A stretch of DNA of 33,905 bases from assembly GCA_022653735.1 (NCBI GenBank), contig JALCSU010000025.1:1-33905 (forward strand), written 5' to 3'. The notes beneath the pieces were generated by a model. It had not been told where the DNA came from. It saw nothing but the letters and a program-made list of their open reading frames with translations, and made no database searches. Both the position numbers and the translations under genes were made by a program. Below are positions 1 through 8,523 of this stretch, piece by piece. Position 1 is the stretch's first letter. Every line of letters begins with the position of its first letter. This DNA is from Bacteroidales bacterium (GTDB taxonomy: Bacteria > Bacteroidota > Bacteroidia > Bacteroidales > UBA932).

Positions 1-85
1 TTGCTACCCCGCGATGCCCCTCGACTTGCATGTGTTAAGCCTGCCGCTAGCGTTCATCCTGAGCCAGGATCAAACTCTTCTTTGT
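1..85 (-). rRNA. rrs: 16S ribosomal RNA, 5' end only (runs off the window)
   Basis: The reverse complement of 59-78 is the universal bacterial 16S 27F site (AGAGTTTGATCCTGGCTCAG). It is followed by a GATGAACGCTAGCGGCAGGC stretch and an ACACATGCAAGTCGAG stretch, both standard for the first 70 nt of 16S. Aligning the 27F site to E. coli position 8 puts the mature 5' end near 85. The wording fits Bacteroidales. Only about 85 nt are present, so the rest of the operon lies outside. The +-strand reading frame through here is an antisense artefact. Confidence 0.97.
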
Positions 86-229
86 ATCTTTATCTCGCTT
101 CCCCTGATCCGGCATCCTTCATTCTCTTTCAAGAAATCAACGCTCTCGATTCTTTCTCGGTACTTGCTTGTACTTCCTTCAGCCTTTTCAATGATCTTGT
201 AAAAACCCCGTTCCTTACGAGCGGGATGA
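86..229 (-). other. rrn leader (pre-16S 5' spacer)
   Basis: About 140 nt lie between the predicted rRNA promoter and the mature 16S 5' end. No gene is present. On the minus strand the segment is purine-rich near the 16S end, which would fit one arm of the 16S processing stem, but the partner arm lies beyond the window. I saw no clear boxA antiterminator. Confidence 0.6.
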
Positions 230-260
230 CAAAGGTACAACCTTTTTTTAGAATTGCAAA
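230..260 (-). promoter_or_regulatory. rRNA operon promoter, Bacteroidetes type
   Basis: On the minus strand TTTG (257-260) is separated by exactly 19 nt from TACCTTTG (230-237). This matches the Bacteroidetes primary sigma consensus of TTTG, a spacer of about 19-21, then TAnnTTTG. The start point would be near 223. The spacer holds an A-tract, as is common at strong promoters. The promoter lies only 21 nt beyond the stop codon of the upstream glycosyltransferase. Confidence 0.8.
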
Positions 261-281
261 AATATTTTCATTTTTTTTCGA

Positions 282-1736
282 TCACATCCTATTCATAGAA
301 ATTCTCGCCTGAAGCTCCCACGTCCTTATTCTATCTTTATAAAGGTTATTCGCATTTTCTTTTTCTATATCCAGAGAAGCATCCGAGTTATCCTCCCAGC
401 GCCTGCAATCATAAATGACATCGTAAATGCGCCCGATTTGATACTCCCTAGATATTCTCAGGCCTACAGCATAATCTTCACCGTATTTTGTAGTAGGGAA
501 ATTGATTCTCCGCAGCAGAGGCACATAGAATCCGCGTGGAGCGCCCAATCCGTTAATTCTCAAAGCATTATTCCTACCATTATCCGGAGTCCATTCTTTA
601 TGATCTATGATTCCCGGAGGAATGGTCTCAAGGTCGAAATTAGTCATTCTGTACGTGCCGACGACCATAGCGCAGTTCTGCTCGTAAAAAGCATCCACGA
701 ATCTCTGGACAGCATCTTGGCAAGAATACATGTCATCGGAATCAAGTTGAAGAGCGAATTTACCGCAATGTGGGTGATGGATTGCGGCGTTCCAATTACC
801 CCCGATGCCATGCCAAGTTTTATCCTGCGCAATGTAGAATAACTTTTCGTTCCCAAGATATTTCTTAATGACATCCACGCTTCCGTCCGTAGAGTTATCA
901 TCCACAACGAATACATTATATTTGAAGGAAGTCTTCTGGGCAAGAGCAGATTTTATGGCATCCCCAATCGTGCGAACTCGATTTTTGCAAGGGATGACTA
1001 CAGAGGCCTCGTATTCAAAAGGAGCATCCGAGAGCTCTATGTGCTTGAAATGAGGCTCCAAGTACCCTCCTATGTCCTTAAGGTGATGAGTACAAGCCTT
1101 TTCCATCTCTATCTGCACATCCCTGTTCTTCGGATCGACATAATCAAAGATCTTCTCCCCTGACTTGCGAGTGTCTGTCTCTGTCTCATAATATAAATAT
1201 TCATTAATATGCACAAGGCTCCCCTTCTGCGAGACTTTCAGCCTTAAATCATAAAGGCCTGCGAATGAATATGCCACATTCATCCTGGATGCAGCCTCTT
1301 TAAGCGCAGAAGTTCTGTACGCCAGCACGGATCCGAAATCGAAATTATCCCTGAGAGCCCCCATCTGATAATCTATCACTGGAGCATTCTTCCGCTGCCC
1401 TCCAAGCTCGTTGAAATGATCGGCATACAGCATCGCTGCAGAGGAATCGTCTCCTATCGCAACTATTCGCTCCAACGCGAACCTGCCAAAACTAAGGTCA
1501 GTGAATTTCGTGTAAATCAATGAATATTCCGCACTCGCCGCAGCAGCCATCTTCATTACCGCATCAGTGCAGTTTATGGATTTGACATCTATAACCTCGC
1601 AACCCTGGATGCTTTTCCCCGCAGCCTCAGGAAGCCTTAGCAGGAATATCTTGCCTACGATTTCCTCTTTTTTGAGACCCTCTATCGTTCTCGAAACTTG
1701 AAGGACATCTCGAAAAGGGATGAAACAATCTATCAT
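282..1736 (-). CDS. two-part family 2 glycosyltransferase
   Basis: This 484-residue protein has no signal peptide and no membrane segment, so it should be cytoplasmic. The C-terminal half (about residues 245-460) is a clear GT-A/GT2 domain: a VVIPCKNR first strand, VDDNSTDG, and the metal-binding DSDD in QLDSDDM. It would move a sugar from a nucleotide sugar to a glycan acceptor. The N-terminal 240 residues look like a second Rossmann-type GT-A fold with its acidic motif lost ([10 protein letters not shown] where a DxD is expected), so it may be non-catalytic. This is inferred by pattern only. The start ATG at 1734-1736 is preceded by a good -7 box. It is expressed separately from the upstream regulator. 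Donor and acceptor cannot be told. Confidence 0.85.
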   Translation of the reverse strand: MIDCFIPFRDVLQVSRTIEGLKKEEIVGKIFLLRLPEAAGKSIQGCEVIDVKSINCTDAVMKMAAAASAEYSLIYTKFTDLSFGRFALERIVAIGDDSSAAMLYADHFNELGGQRKNAPVIDYQMGALRDNFDFGSVLAYRTSALKEAASRMNVAYSFAGLYDLRLKVSQKGSLVHINEYLYYETETDTRKSGEKIFDYVDPKNRDVQIEMEKACTHHLKDIGGYLEPHFKHIELSDAPFEYEASVVIPCKNRVRTIGDAIKSALAQKTSFKYNVFVVDDNSTDGSVDVIKKYLGNEKLFYIAQDKTWHGIGGNWNAAIHHPHCGKFALQLDSDDMYSCQDAVQRFVDAFYEQNCAMVVGTYRMTNFDLETIPPGIIDHKEWTPDNGRNNALRINGLGAPRGFYVPLLRRINFPTTKYGEDYAVGLRISREYQIGRIYDVIYDCRRWEDNSDASLDIEKENANNLYKDRIRTWELQARISMNRM

Positions 1737-1761
1737 ATTCTTAAAATTTAGTTAAATCGAT

Positions 1762-1769
1762 CAAAGATA
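1762..1769 (-). promoter_or_regulatory. -7 promoter element for the GT2 gene
   Basis: TATCTTTG on the minus strand matches TAnnTTTG, 25 nt before the ATG at 1736, giving a leader of about 19 nt. At the expected -33 position only a TTC-type match is present, so the upstream element is weak. Confidence 0.5.
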
Positions 1770-1792
1770 GCAAACAAATTCGAATATGGAAC

Positions 1793-3367
1793 TCATGAAA
1801 TATCACGTACGTAATCATCGAATTTGTCTCTGTCTCCTTTTGCTTTATTCCTAACCTTGGAACGGTAATTATAGATCGTATTTGCCGAATAGTGAAGCAA
1901 ACTTGCGATTTTTCCAGAATCCGTGATGCCTAGTTTGATGAGAGCGAATATTCTGAGTTCAGGCGACAATATCTCGCCTTCCTTGGGAACGATTTGCTCC
2001 CCTTCGGCAAGCAGATCGTTGAACTTGTCAATGAAATCCGGATACAGGCTGATGAAAGTCTCGTCGAACATCTTATAGAATTTCTGGATGTCTTCCTCGA
2101 TCGGTGGCTGATTCTCTATCTCGCTCATGAGATATTCAGAGTCCCCTCTTCTTAGATATTTCAAGACATGATTCCTGTATTTTCTTTCCTTTTCGATATC
2201 ATCCGAGATGCGGCTTAAGAATTCAGCGATGTAGGCCTCCTTCACTTTATCATATTCATTTACCTTGGCATCCGCCAATTTCAAGCGGGCATTAACCTTA
2301 TTGAGATTGCTTTGATGATGGATCATCAGCAACAACATCAGAATAATTACGATGAGAAGGAATATGGCACATGCAACGGCCCACGTGGTCCTCCGCGCCC
2401 TTTCATGCTGTTTTTTCTGAAATGCCTGCTCTACGATAGGGAAAATCTGAGAGATCTGCCATGGACGAAGCTTGCCGTTAAAGAAAAGAGCGTCAGGCAG
2501 GCAATGTTCCGCATAATACCGGAATGCCCTGTCTACGTCCCCTTGGCTGAAAATCAGGCTGCTCAGGGTGTTCAGAGCCGCATTGTCCTTAATGGCGCAT
2601 TTTACGTCAGTCTCAGCGGCTCTGCACAACCATTCTATCCTCTCCGACGCACCATTCTGATCCGAAAGGTAGAACTGCAGGAAATAACAAGCCGTGGAAT
2701 ATTCTCTCGACAGGGAATCTGATGCTTTGACCATCTCCCACGCATATTTCTTGGCCATGTCATAGTTCAGATGCGCCTCCTCATACTCTCGCTTCATGTC
2801 GAACCAGTCGTATGAATATGGTTCCAGAAGGGCGAACAAAGAATCACGGTAATTATCCCATTCGGCAAGCTGCATGATTCGGACTTTATTATCGGAGGTG
2901 AAAGCCTTCATCTCGCCAGCCAGTTTGTGCTTCACCTTAAAATAGTCTATCAGAAGCTCCTGATGCACATCGGGATATTCGTATTTCGACAGCAAATTCG
3001 CCGCCTCCATGTAGTACCCCGCCAAGGTATATTCCATCGCCAGAGCGAAATCTGCTTTCTGCGCCTTGTATTCATCCTTTACCTCAGACGCTATCTTTTG
3101 GCACTTCTCCAAGTATCTGAATGTAGAATCCGAGGAGTAGGCGGAAAAAGCTTCTGCTAATGCCATGCATTTCTCAAACTGGCGATCAGCATCTGAATAT
3201 TTCGAATACATAGAATGAATTAGCGAAATTTTCTCCTTGAATCTGGACTCATGCTCGGATTTAGATTCCAGCACACCATCAAGCTCCTTCAAATAGACGT
3301 TCGTATTGGAGCCGCACCCAGAAAAAGTGAGGAGGCATGAGAGCATCAGTAAATGTGAAAATTTCAT
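1793..3367 (-). CDS. DUF6377-type membrane-spanning regulator with C-terminal HTH
   Basis: I place the start at the internal ATG (3365-3367), because the protein then begins with a lipoprotein signal (MKFSHLLMLSCLLTFSGC). The longer frame adds 22 residues that run through the promoter and terminator. The 524-residue product has a helical, TPR-like sensor region (about 25-320), one strong membrane segment (about 325-347), a charged coiled stretch, and a C-terminal LuxR-like helix-turn-helix (about 464-510, LSPELRIFALIKLGI then NTIYNYRSKVRNK). This layout is that of the Bacteroidetes DUF6377 family. It lies just downstream of a susCD operon, so it probably senses a glycan signal in the periplasm and controls that operon, though this is inferred from position. 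The order lipid anchor, periplasmic sensor, membrane pass, cytoplasmic HTH is unusual. Confidence 0.8.
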   Translation of the reverse strand: MKFSHLLMLSCLLTFSGCGSNTNVYLKELDGVLESKSEHESRFKEKISLIHSMYSKYSDADRQFEKCMALAEAFSAYSSDSTFRYLEKCQKIASEVKDEYKAQKADFALAMEYTLAGYYMEAANLLSKYEYPDVHQELLIDYFKVKHKLAGEMKAFTSDNKVRIMQLAEWDNYRDSLFALLEPYSYDWFDMKREYEEAHLNYDMAKKYAWEMVKASDSLSREYSTACYFLQFYLSDQNGASERIEWLCRAAETDVKCAIKDNAALNTLSSLIFSQGDVDRAFRYYAEHCLPDALFFNGKLRPWQISQIFPIVEQAFQKKQHERARRTTWAVACAIFLLIVIILMLLLMIHHQSNLNKVNARLKLADAKVNEYDKVKEAYIAEFLSRISDDIEKERKYRNHVLKYLRRGDSEYLMSEIENQPPIEEDIQKFYKMFDETFISLYPDFIDKFNDLLAEGEQIVPKEGEILSPELRIFALIKLGITDSGKIASLLHYSANTIYNYRSKVRNKAKGDRDKFDDYVRDIS

Positions 3368-3387
3368 TTCGGAGCATTCAACATGTT

Positions 3388-3421
3388 CAAAGATATAAAA
3401 AAAGCCCGACACTCCGACAAA
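3388..3421 (-). promoter_or_regulatory. promoter of the DUF6377 regulator
   Basis: The minus strand carries TTTG (3418-3421), a 22-nt spacer, and TATCTTTG (3388-3395), 20 nt before the chosen ATG at 3367. The spacer is slightly long. The promoter lies inside the terminator of the preceding operon: the -33 box falls in the terminator loop and the spacer includes its T-tract. Confidence 0.55.
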
Positions 3422-3431
3422 GAGCCCGGGC
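3397..3431 (-). terminator. rho-independent terminator of the susCD-GH30 operon
   Basis: Reading the minus strand, GCCCG (3431-3427) pairs with CGGGC (3408-3404), with an inner CTC/GAG pairing, followed by seven T (3403-3397). It lies about 23 nt after the stop of the glycan-binding lipoprotein gene. Confidence 0.75.
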
Positions 3432-3453
3432 AATCTTAATAAGCAGGAAGTTC

Positions 3454-5481
3454 TTACTTCTGTTCGAACTTTATGGTTTCGATTTTGTCGGAAGCAGCCT
3501 TGGAAAGGTCAATGGTGAGCACGTAGGTCGCTCCTTCCTCAAGCTTGACGCCATCCGCAAGCTCAAAGTTCTTCGAGCCGGTCAATTTCAAGAGCGCAGC
3601 AGCGCTGCCTTCAAGGTTGACAGTCGTTGAAACGTCTCCGTCGATTATTTTGCCACACTCTCTTCCCCATCCATCCTGGCCGAAGTATTTTGCGGAAATA
3701 TAGTCAAAGCGGAATCTGCCTCCCAAATCTGAACTTGTTTCCGCCACAGCTTTGCCAGTCAGCTGGAACACCATAGGCTGAACCTCCGCCATGCAGAACG
3801 ATTGGCCAGGAGTGAAGCCTATCTGCTTTGTCATCATAGGATTAGCAACGCCCCATCCCATGAGCCAGAGCACGCCGTCATCTATGTTTCCATCCTCACC
3901 AGAGGCATTCTGACGAGTGAACTCAGCATAACCTGCGTCAAGGAACAGCTCCACGTCGAATGTACCGCTGACCGCATTGAATCTAATTGCAGAGCCATCG
4001 AAATACAGGTAATCTGGATCGAGGAACCAGCTCATCAGGTCAGTCATCGCTATTCCTTCTATGGCCAGAGCGCCATCCTTTGCCAGCTCGACATTATCGA
4101 CAAGGTAATGGGTTGCCGAGATGCGCTTTGCCTGAACGCCGTTCAATCTGATGTCTAGCGAAGCTACAGGGATGTCAGCCTTTTCTACGCTGAATACGGC
4201 AGCGTCGGAACCATTCGACACATCTACGACAAATGAATATGCCTGTCCAAGTTCCAAGCTAACTTCGGAGGCTGGCTCTATGTTGCCGCTGGAAGTGACA
4301 GTAACCAGACCTCCATCATTCACGGTAGCGAATGAGCCGAACTCTCCTCCCCAGCCCTTCTGATGGAAGAACTTGAAGCTGTAACCCGAAGCCGTGATAG
4401 ATTCACCTGCAATGAAAGTCACCTGATACTTTTTGTCTTCTATTTCGGACAAGCAGTAAGCCCCGTCGTCCGTGTTCCAGGAAGGGCCGACCGTAGGCTT
4501 GCCCATTCCGCTTCCGATCACCCAGATGGCTCCTTCTGACGTAGCAGCATCGAAAGTCGAATATTCAGTTTTGCTTTTCATCGCCTCAACCTTGATGAAC
4601 TTATTCGTGAAATCCGCCGTGAGCTTATAAAGGCCGTCCACCGCCTTGAATGAAATTGTATTGTCTTCATTCACCTCAAAGAAATCATAATCCAGATTCC
4701 AGTCGAGAATGTCAGAAATTGCAGGAAACGTGATGGCAGCCCCTTGGAGCAGATTGACGATGTCTGTATTTGAGGAACTGCTCAGGCTGGTAGAAAGCGA
4801 GCCGAACGGAGCTGCCGTGAGCACGTATAAATTTGCTGAAATCGTGTATGTGCCTGCCTTGTTAGCCGTGAAAGGAATCGCATTCGAGGAGCCTGCAGCC
4901 AGAGCGGAATTGTTCCACCCGAACGTGACCGTATGGCCGGATTCATCAAGTGGTGCAGTAGTTATGATGCCAGAGGCATCCAATGGGAAAGCATCAGTGA
5001 CAGCATACTGATAATCAGCTACTTTCTCCATCCTGTACTGGACACCAGCGATCGTGAGCGTCATGTAATCCGGGTTAGGCCTCGATACGTTCACGTCCAC
5101 AGTCTGGGTTGTGATGCCCAGCCCTGTGTTCTGGGCAGTGAACGTGAGGGTTGCAGTGCCATCAGGGATTTCAGCATAAATCGGGACAGCGATGGCGGCC
5201 GTATAAGTGCCCTCAGTCTTGGTCCTTATCGTAATGTTGCTGACAGTGGTCTCGTCATAGTTCAAGGCGGCTTTCAGCGTCGAGAGCGGGAAATCATCGG
5301 CCAGACTTATAGAGAATCTGACAGAATCACCCATGAATGCAGCATTGTCGCAAGAAATGATACTCATCTGCGGCCCCTTGTCCGTAAATTTTACATCCAT
5401 GGCATCATCGCCACAAGCCACAAGACCAAGCGCAGCGGCAAATATTGGCAGATATTTTATAATCTTTTTCATGATATTCAT
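3454..5481 (-). CDS. SusE/F-like surface glycan-binding lipoprotein with duplicated module
   Basis: I chose the ATG at 5481 (MNIMKKIIKYLPIF...GLVACGDD), six nt after the GH30 stop; 5472 is also possible. The longest frame overlaps the GH30 gene and is unlikely. The 675-residue product has a lipobox ending in VAC followed by GDD, a common surface-export context in Bacteroidetes. After an Ig-like N-terminal part (about 30-140) it holds two copies of a Trp/Gly-rich beta module (about 255-450 and 475-668). Each copy has a D-[IL]-x-x-W-x-LD stretch, then G-x-[IL]-W-[VL]-[IM]-G, then G-WG at its end. It resembles the DUF5121/DUF5125-type lipoproteins found beside GH30 glucanases. The likely role is to hold the glycan at the cell surface for the GH30 enzyme and SusCD. 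Confidence 0.8.
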   Translation of the reverse strand: MNIMKKIIKYLPIFAAALGLVACGDDAMDVKFTDKGPQMSIISCDNAAFMGDSVRFSISLADDFPLSTLKAALNYDETTVSNITIRTKTEGTYTAAIAVPIYAEIPDGTATLTFTAQNTGLGITTQTVDVNVSRPNPDYMTLTIAGVQYRMEKVADYQYAVTDAFPLDASGIITTAPLDESGHTVTFGWNNSALAAGSSNAIPFTANKAGTYTISANLYVLTAAPFGSLSTSLSSSSNTDIVNLLQGAAITFPAISDILDWNLDYDFFEVNEDNTISFKAVDGLYKLTADFTNKFIKVEAMKSKTEYSTFDAATSEGAIWVIGSGMGKPTVGPSWNTDDGAYCLSEIEDKKYQVTFIAGESITASGYSFKFFHQKGWGGEFGSFATVNDGGLVTVTSSGNIEPASEVSLELGQAYSFVVDVSNGSDAAVFSVEKADIPVASLDIRLNGVQAKRISATHYLVDNVELAKDGALAIEGIAMTDLMSWFLDPDYLYFDGSAIRFNAVSGTFDVELFLDAGYAEFTRQNASGEDGNIDDGVLWLMGWGVANPMMTKQIGFTPGQSFCMAEVQPMVFQLTGKAVAETSSDLGGRFRFDYISAKYFGQDGWGRECGKIIDGDVSTTVNLEGSAAALLKLTGSKNFELADGVKLEEGATYVLTIDLSKAASDKIETIKFEQK

Positions 5482-5486
5482 TGAAA

Positions 5487-6980
5487 TTAGTCTTTCCATA
5501 AAATAGAAACTATCGCATCATTCGGCGTTTTGTAGCGAACTGAGTGATTCTCGGTTACGAAAACCAGCTCCTGCTCGCTTCCTGAATCATTGACGATTAC
5601 GGCAGCATAGGAACCGTCCGCGTTCCTGAACACCTGATAGAACAGGTCTGAATGAGAATAGCCTCTAGTTCCGAGCCTTACCGCTCCAGGCCGAATCACT
5701 TTCGAACTGTGGGCGATATTGTAATATTGGCTGTAGTAATCTATGGTAGAATAGTTCGAGGAAGCAATAGTCACTGCCCCATAGCAGGTAGTGCAGGAAC
5801 CAGACGCATTAGTGTAAGGCCCCTTATTCTCGTCAAGCATCAAATTCCACAGCGTCACTCCCTTGCAGCCATAGCTCATTGGGCCTAAGAATATGTCTCT
5901 CATGTCATTGATGAGGCATCCGGCGAAAGAGTAATTCCAAGTGCCGATGGAAGCCTCTGTGAAATATATTTCTTTATCAGGGGCCATTTCTGATATGTGA
6001 GCAAGTTCCGAATACGAGCCTCCGTAATTATGCCAAGCCGAGCCTGCGCAATATTCAGATGCCTTGGCATCGGCATAGATATTCAGAGGATAATCTTTCT
6101 GAGAATCTACGTTGTCGTAGTTGTAATTGTGGTCGAAGACAAGGATTTTCGTATCCAGACCGGCAGCCTTAAGCGCAGGTCCGAGGACTTTGATGAAATC
6201 CTTTTCCACATCCCAGTACATTAGCATCGACATAGAGTTTCCTGCGTTTAACGGTTCGTTCTGAGGGGTAACAGCATAAATGTCGAAGCCTTGAGCCTGC
6301 ATATACTGGATCCATTTCACGAAATACTGCGCATAGTCGTCATAATAATCTTTGCCGAGCGTGCCTCCGGTCCAGCTATAATGAGAGCCTGTACCATTAG
6401 CATTTACCTTCATCCATTGCGGGGCAGTCCATGGCGAGCCGATTATCTTTACGTTGGGATTTATCGCATAGATTTCCTTCAGCATGGGGATCAGGTACTT
6501 TTCATCATATTCAGGAATCCCGAAATTTTCGATCCCCGCCTTGTCACACCAAGTGTAACGCTCTATGGAAAAATCGGAGCCACCGATACAGACGCGGATT
6601 AAGCTGGATCCCAGCCCCTCCGTCGCAGAAAATATATTCTTTAAGAATGCAGTCCGGTCGCTATTGGACATCTTCATAAGATTATAGCATGACGAAACTG
6701 TTATTGCGGCTCCAAAGCCATCGATCGTCTGATATTCCTCTCCAGTAAGCCGGACAGCATTAGGAGACATGGTGGCAGCCTTCTTCAATTCAACTTTTTC
6801 AGAAGCGAAGAGTTTAGTTTTGTCGGCAGTCGTCACCCAGACAGAAGCCGTCTCGCCTGTCACGACAGTCGTCGTGTCTGTGCCAGGCTCTGGCTTAGGA
6901 TCATCTCCGGAGCCTTCTGACTGACACCCGCAAGACGTGCAGCACAATACTGCGGCGATTAAGAAAAATTTTATGTTCAT
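5487..6980 (-). CDS. GH30 (subfamily 3-like) glucanase lipoprotein
   Basis: The start is set at the ATG 6978-6980 (MNIKFFLIAAVLCCTSCGCQ), which gives a clean lipoprotein signal; the longer frame runs back into susD. The 497-residue enzyme has the GH30 (beta/alpha)8 barrel and side beta domain: IDGFGAAITVSSCYNL at the start, acid/base Glu242 in TPQNEPLNAG, nucleophile Glu342 in YFTEASIG, and a C-terminal beta segment. Subfamily 3 members cut beta-1,6-glucan, and the B. thetaiotaomicron locus for that glycan encodes such an enzyme beside similar lipoproteins (from memory). This enzyme would act at the outer membrane surface, releasing oligosaccharides for SusCD. It is the only glycoside hydrolase in the locus. 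Confidence 0.9.
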   Translation of the reverse strand: MNIKFFLIAAVLCCTSCGCQSEGSGDDPKPEPGTDTTTVVTGETASVWVTTADKTKLFASEKVELKKAATMSPNAVRLTGEEYQTIDGFGAAITVSSCYNLMKMSNSDRTAFLKNIFSATEGLGSSLIRVCIGGSDFSIERYTWCDKAGIENFGIPEYDEKYLIPMLKEIYAINPNVKIIGSPWTAPQWMKVNANGTGSHYSWTGGTLGKDYYDDYAQYFVKWIQYMQAQGFDIYAVTPQNEPLNAGNSMSMLMYWDVEKDFIKVLGPALKAAGLDTKILVFDHNYNYDNVDSQKDYPLNIYADAKASEYCAGSAWHNYGGSYSELAHISEMAPDKEIYFTEASIGTWNYSFAGCLINDMRDIFLGPMSYGCKGVTLWNLMLDENKGPYTNASGSCTTCYGAVTIASSNYSTIDYYSQYYNIAHSSKVIRPGAVRLGTRGYSHSDLFYQVFRNADGSYAAVIVNDSGSEQELVFVTENHSVRYKTPNDAIVSILWKD

Positions 6981-6984
6981 AATT

Positions 6985-8502
6985 CTAATATCCAGGGTTT
7001 TGTGTGAGGCTTGGGTTATCGTCAAGATCTGTCTGAGGTACTGGCATCAGGATAGACTCATCGGTAAGCGGCTCTCTGTCCTGCCAGTAGCTGTCTTGGG
7101 CATGCATGGCATCGTGAACTTCCTTTGCCTTGTCATGGCGCACAAGATCGAAGAAACGGAATCCTTCGAATGCAAGTTCCAAACGTCTCTCTTTCAACAC
7201 GGCATCAAGCATAGAGCTCTGGCTGGAAGTCGAGCCAGAAGGCAGATTTGCCAGGCCCGCGCGCTGACGGACCCGATTCACGTAAGCAGCCGCTCCAGCT
7301 AGGTCTCCTGTCATGGTAAGAGCCTCTGCATGAAGTAGATATATCTCACCAAGACGCATCAATATCCAACTGGAAGCATTCGTAGGCACTTTGTTCATGA
7401 ATTTATACGAATCAGCCGGCCAATAATAGCTCCAAGAGCAGGCATCTGTCACGATGGAGGCATCCATTCTCTCGGTATCCCCTTCTGCCTCATATGCTTC
7501 CACAAGGCTTCTGGAAGGAGTGATCCACTTAGCCCATGAGTAGCTGTCGTTCGGATTATATGCGTTACGATGGAACATCATCCAGAACCAGTTGCCAGAA
7601 CTTCTTGACCAGGTTATCTCGCAGATAGACTCTGAAGAGTTACGCTTTGCGTCAGTATCGTCATATCCCCAGAGGTCCCCATAGTCATCTACAAGAGTGA
7701 AGCCCATGTCTTCTACAGCCTGGCAGTATTGGGCAACCTTAGACCAATCACGATAATCGCTCTTCTCGGCATAAACTCTAGCAAGCATGCCATCAGCAAA
7801 AGCCTTCGAGAATAGCATTTTGTTTGAAGGATCCACGTCTGGTCCATGCTGAGCGGCATATTCAAGATCCTCTATAATCTGTGCATACACCTTGCTTTGA
7901 GGCTGGCGGGCAGGGAAATATTCATCGTACACATCGTCGAGGTTCTCAGCCGTGATTGCCGGCGGTATCACAGTCACTACCGGCACGTCCCCCCAGAGAA
8001 GCGTCATTCGATAGAGATTGTAGGCTCTCCAGCAGAGTGCCTCTGACTTCCATTGATCATGCTCTTGAGCAGTCATCTTTACCGAAGAAGTGTCGTTTGC
8101 CGCGATGTCATCAATATTACAGATTATCTGATTGGCATTGCTTATCTGGTTCAGGTACCAGCTCCAGTCCCTGACGACATTCTTATTTTCCGCATCCTGC
8201 TTGTTAGCCTCTATCGCCACAATCTCGCCGGTGGAAGGACTGCCATTGTAAGCATTGTCTGCCCGGCATTCCGAATAGACCAGCCAGTCATCGACACCGA
8301 CTTCTTGTAGAGCTTTCAGCCAGCTGTTATAGATAGAATTGCGCAAGCCTAGCATGTCCGCTCTCGTGGAATACTGATTTTCCGTCACATCATCCACTGA
8401 AACGTTCCCCTGGTTATAGTTATCCTCAGGATAGAGATCCAGGTCGCACGCAGAAAGCAGAGCAAGCGCAGCAATCGTTAGTATATTCAAAATCTTTTTC
8501 AT
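6985..8502 (-). CDS. susD: SusD/RagB-like starch-binding-type outer membrane lipoprotein
   Basis: Two in-frame ATGs exist (8508 and 8502). A GGAGG lies 3 nt before the first and 9 nt before the second, so the second (MKKILNILTIAALALLSAC) is preferred. The 505-residue product shows a lipobox (LLSAC), TPR-like helices carrying WRAYNLYRMTLLWGDVPV, and the conserved SusD C-terminal part (LLHAEALTM, VNRVRQRAGL, LKERRLELAFEGFRFFDLVR, ending in LTQNPGY). It forms the lid of the SusC transporter and captures glycan at the cell surface. It begins 21 nt after susC and is followed 4 nt later by the GH30 start. Confidence 0.95.
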   Translation of the reverse strand: MKKILNILTIAALALLSACDLDLYPEDNYNQGNVSVDDVTENQYSTRADMLGLRNSIYNSWLKALQEVGVDDWLVYSECRADNAYNGSPSTGEIVAIEANKQDAENKNVVRDWSWYLNQISNANQIICNIDDIAANDTSSVKMTAQEHDQWKSEALCWRAYNLYRMTLLWGDVPVVTVIPPAITAENLDDVYDEYFPARQPQSKVYAQIIEDLEYAAQHGPDVDPSNKMLFSKAFADGMLARVYAEKSDYRDWSKVAQYCQAVEDMGFTLVDDYGDLWGYDDTDAKRNSSESICEITWSRSSGNWFWMMFHRNAYNPNDSYSWAKWITPSRSLVEAYEAEGDTERMDASIVTDACSWSYYWPADSYKFMNKVPTNASSWILMRLGEIYLLHAEALTMTGDLAGAAAYVNRVRQRAGLANLPSGSTSSQSSMLDAVLKERRLELAFEGFRFFDLVRHDKAKEVHDAMHAQDSYWQDREPLTDESILMPVPQTDLDDNPSLTQNPGY

Positions 8503-8523
8503 AATCATTGTCCTCCATCCTCA

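Noticed and set aside
1..312. 103-codon plus-strand frame at the left edge
   Set aside because: It runs antisense through the 16S 5' end, the rrn leader and the promoter; no protein features.
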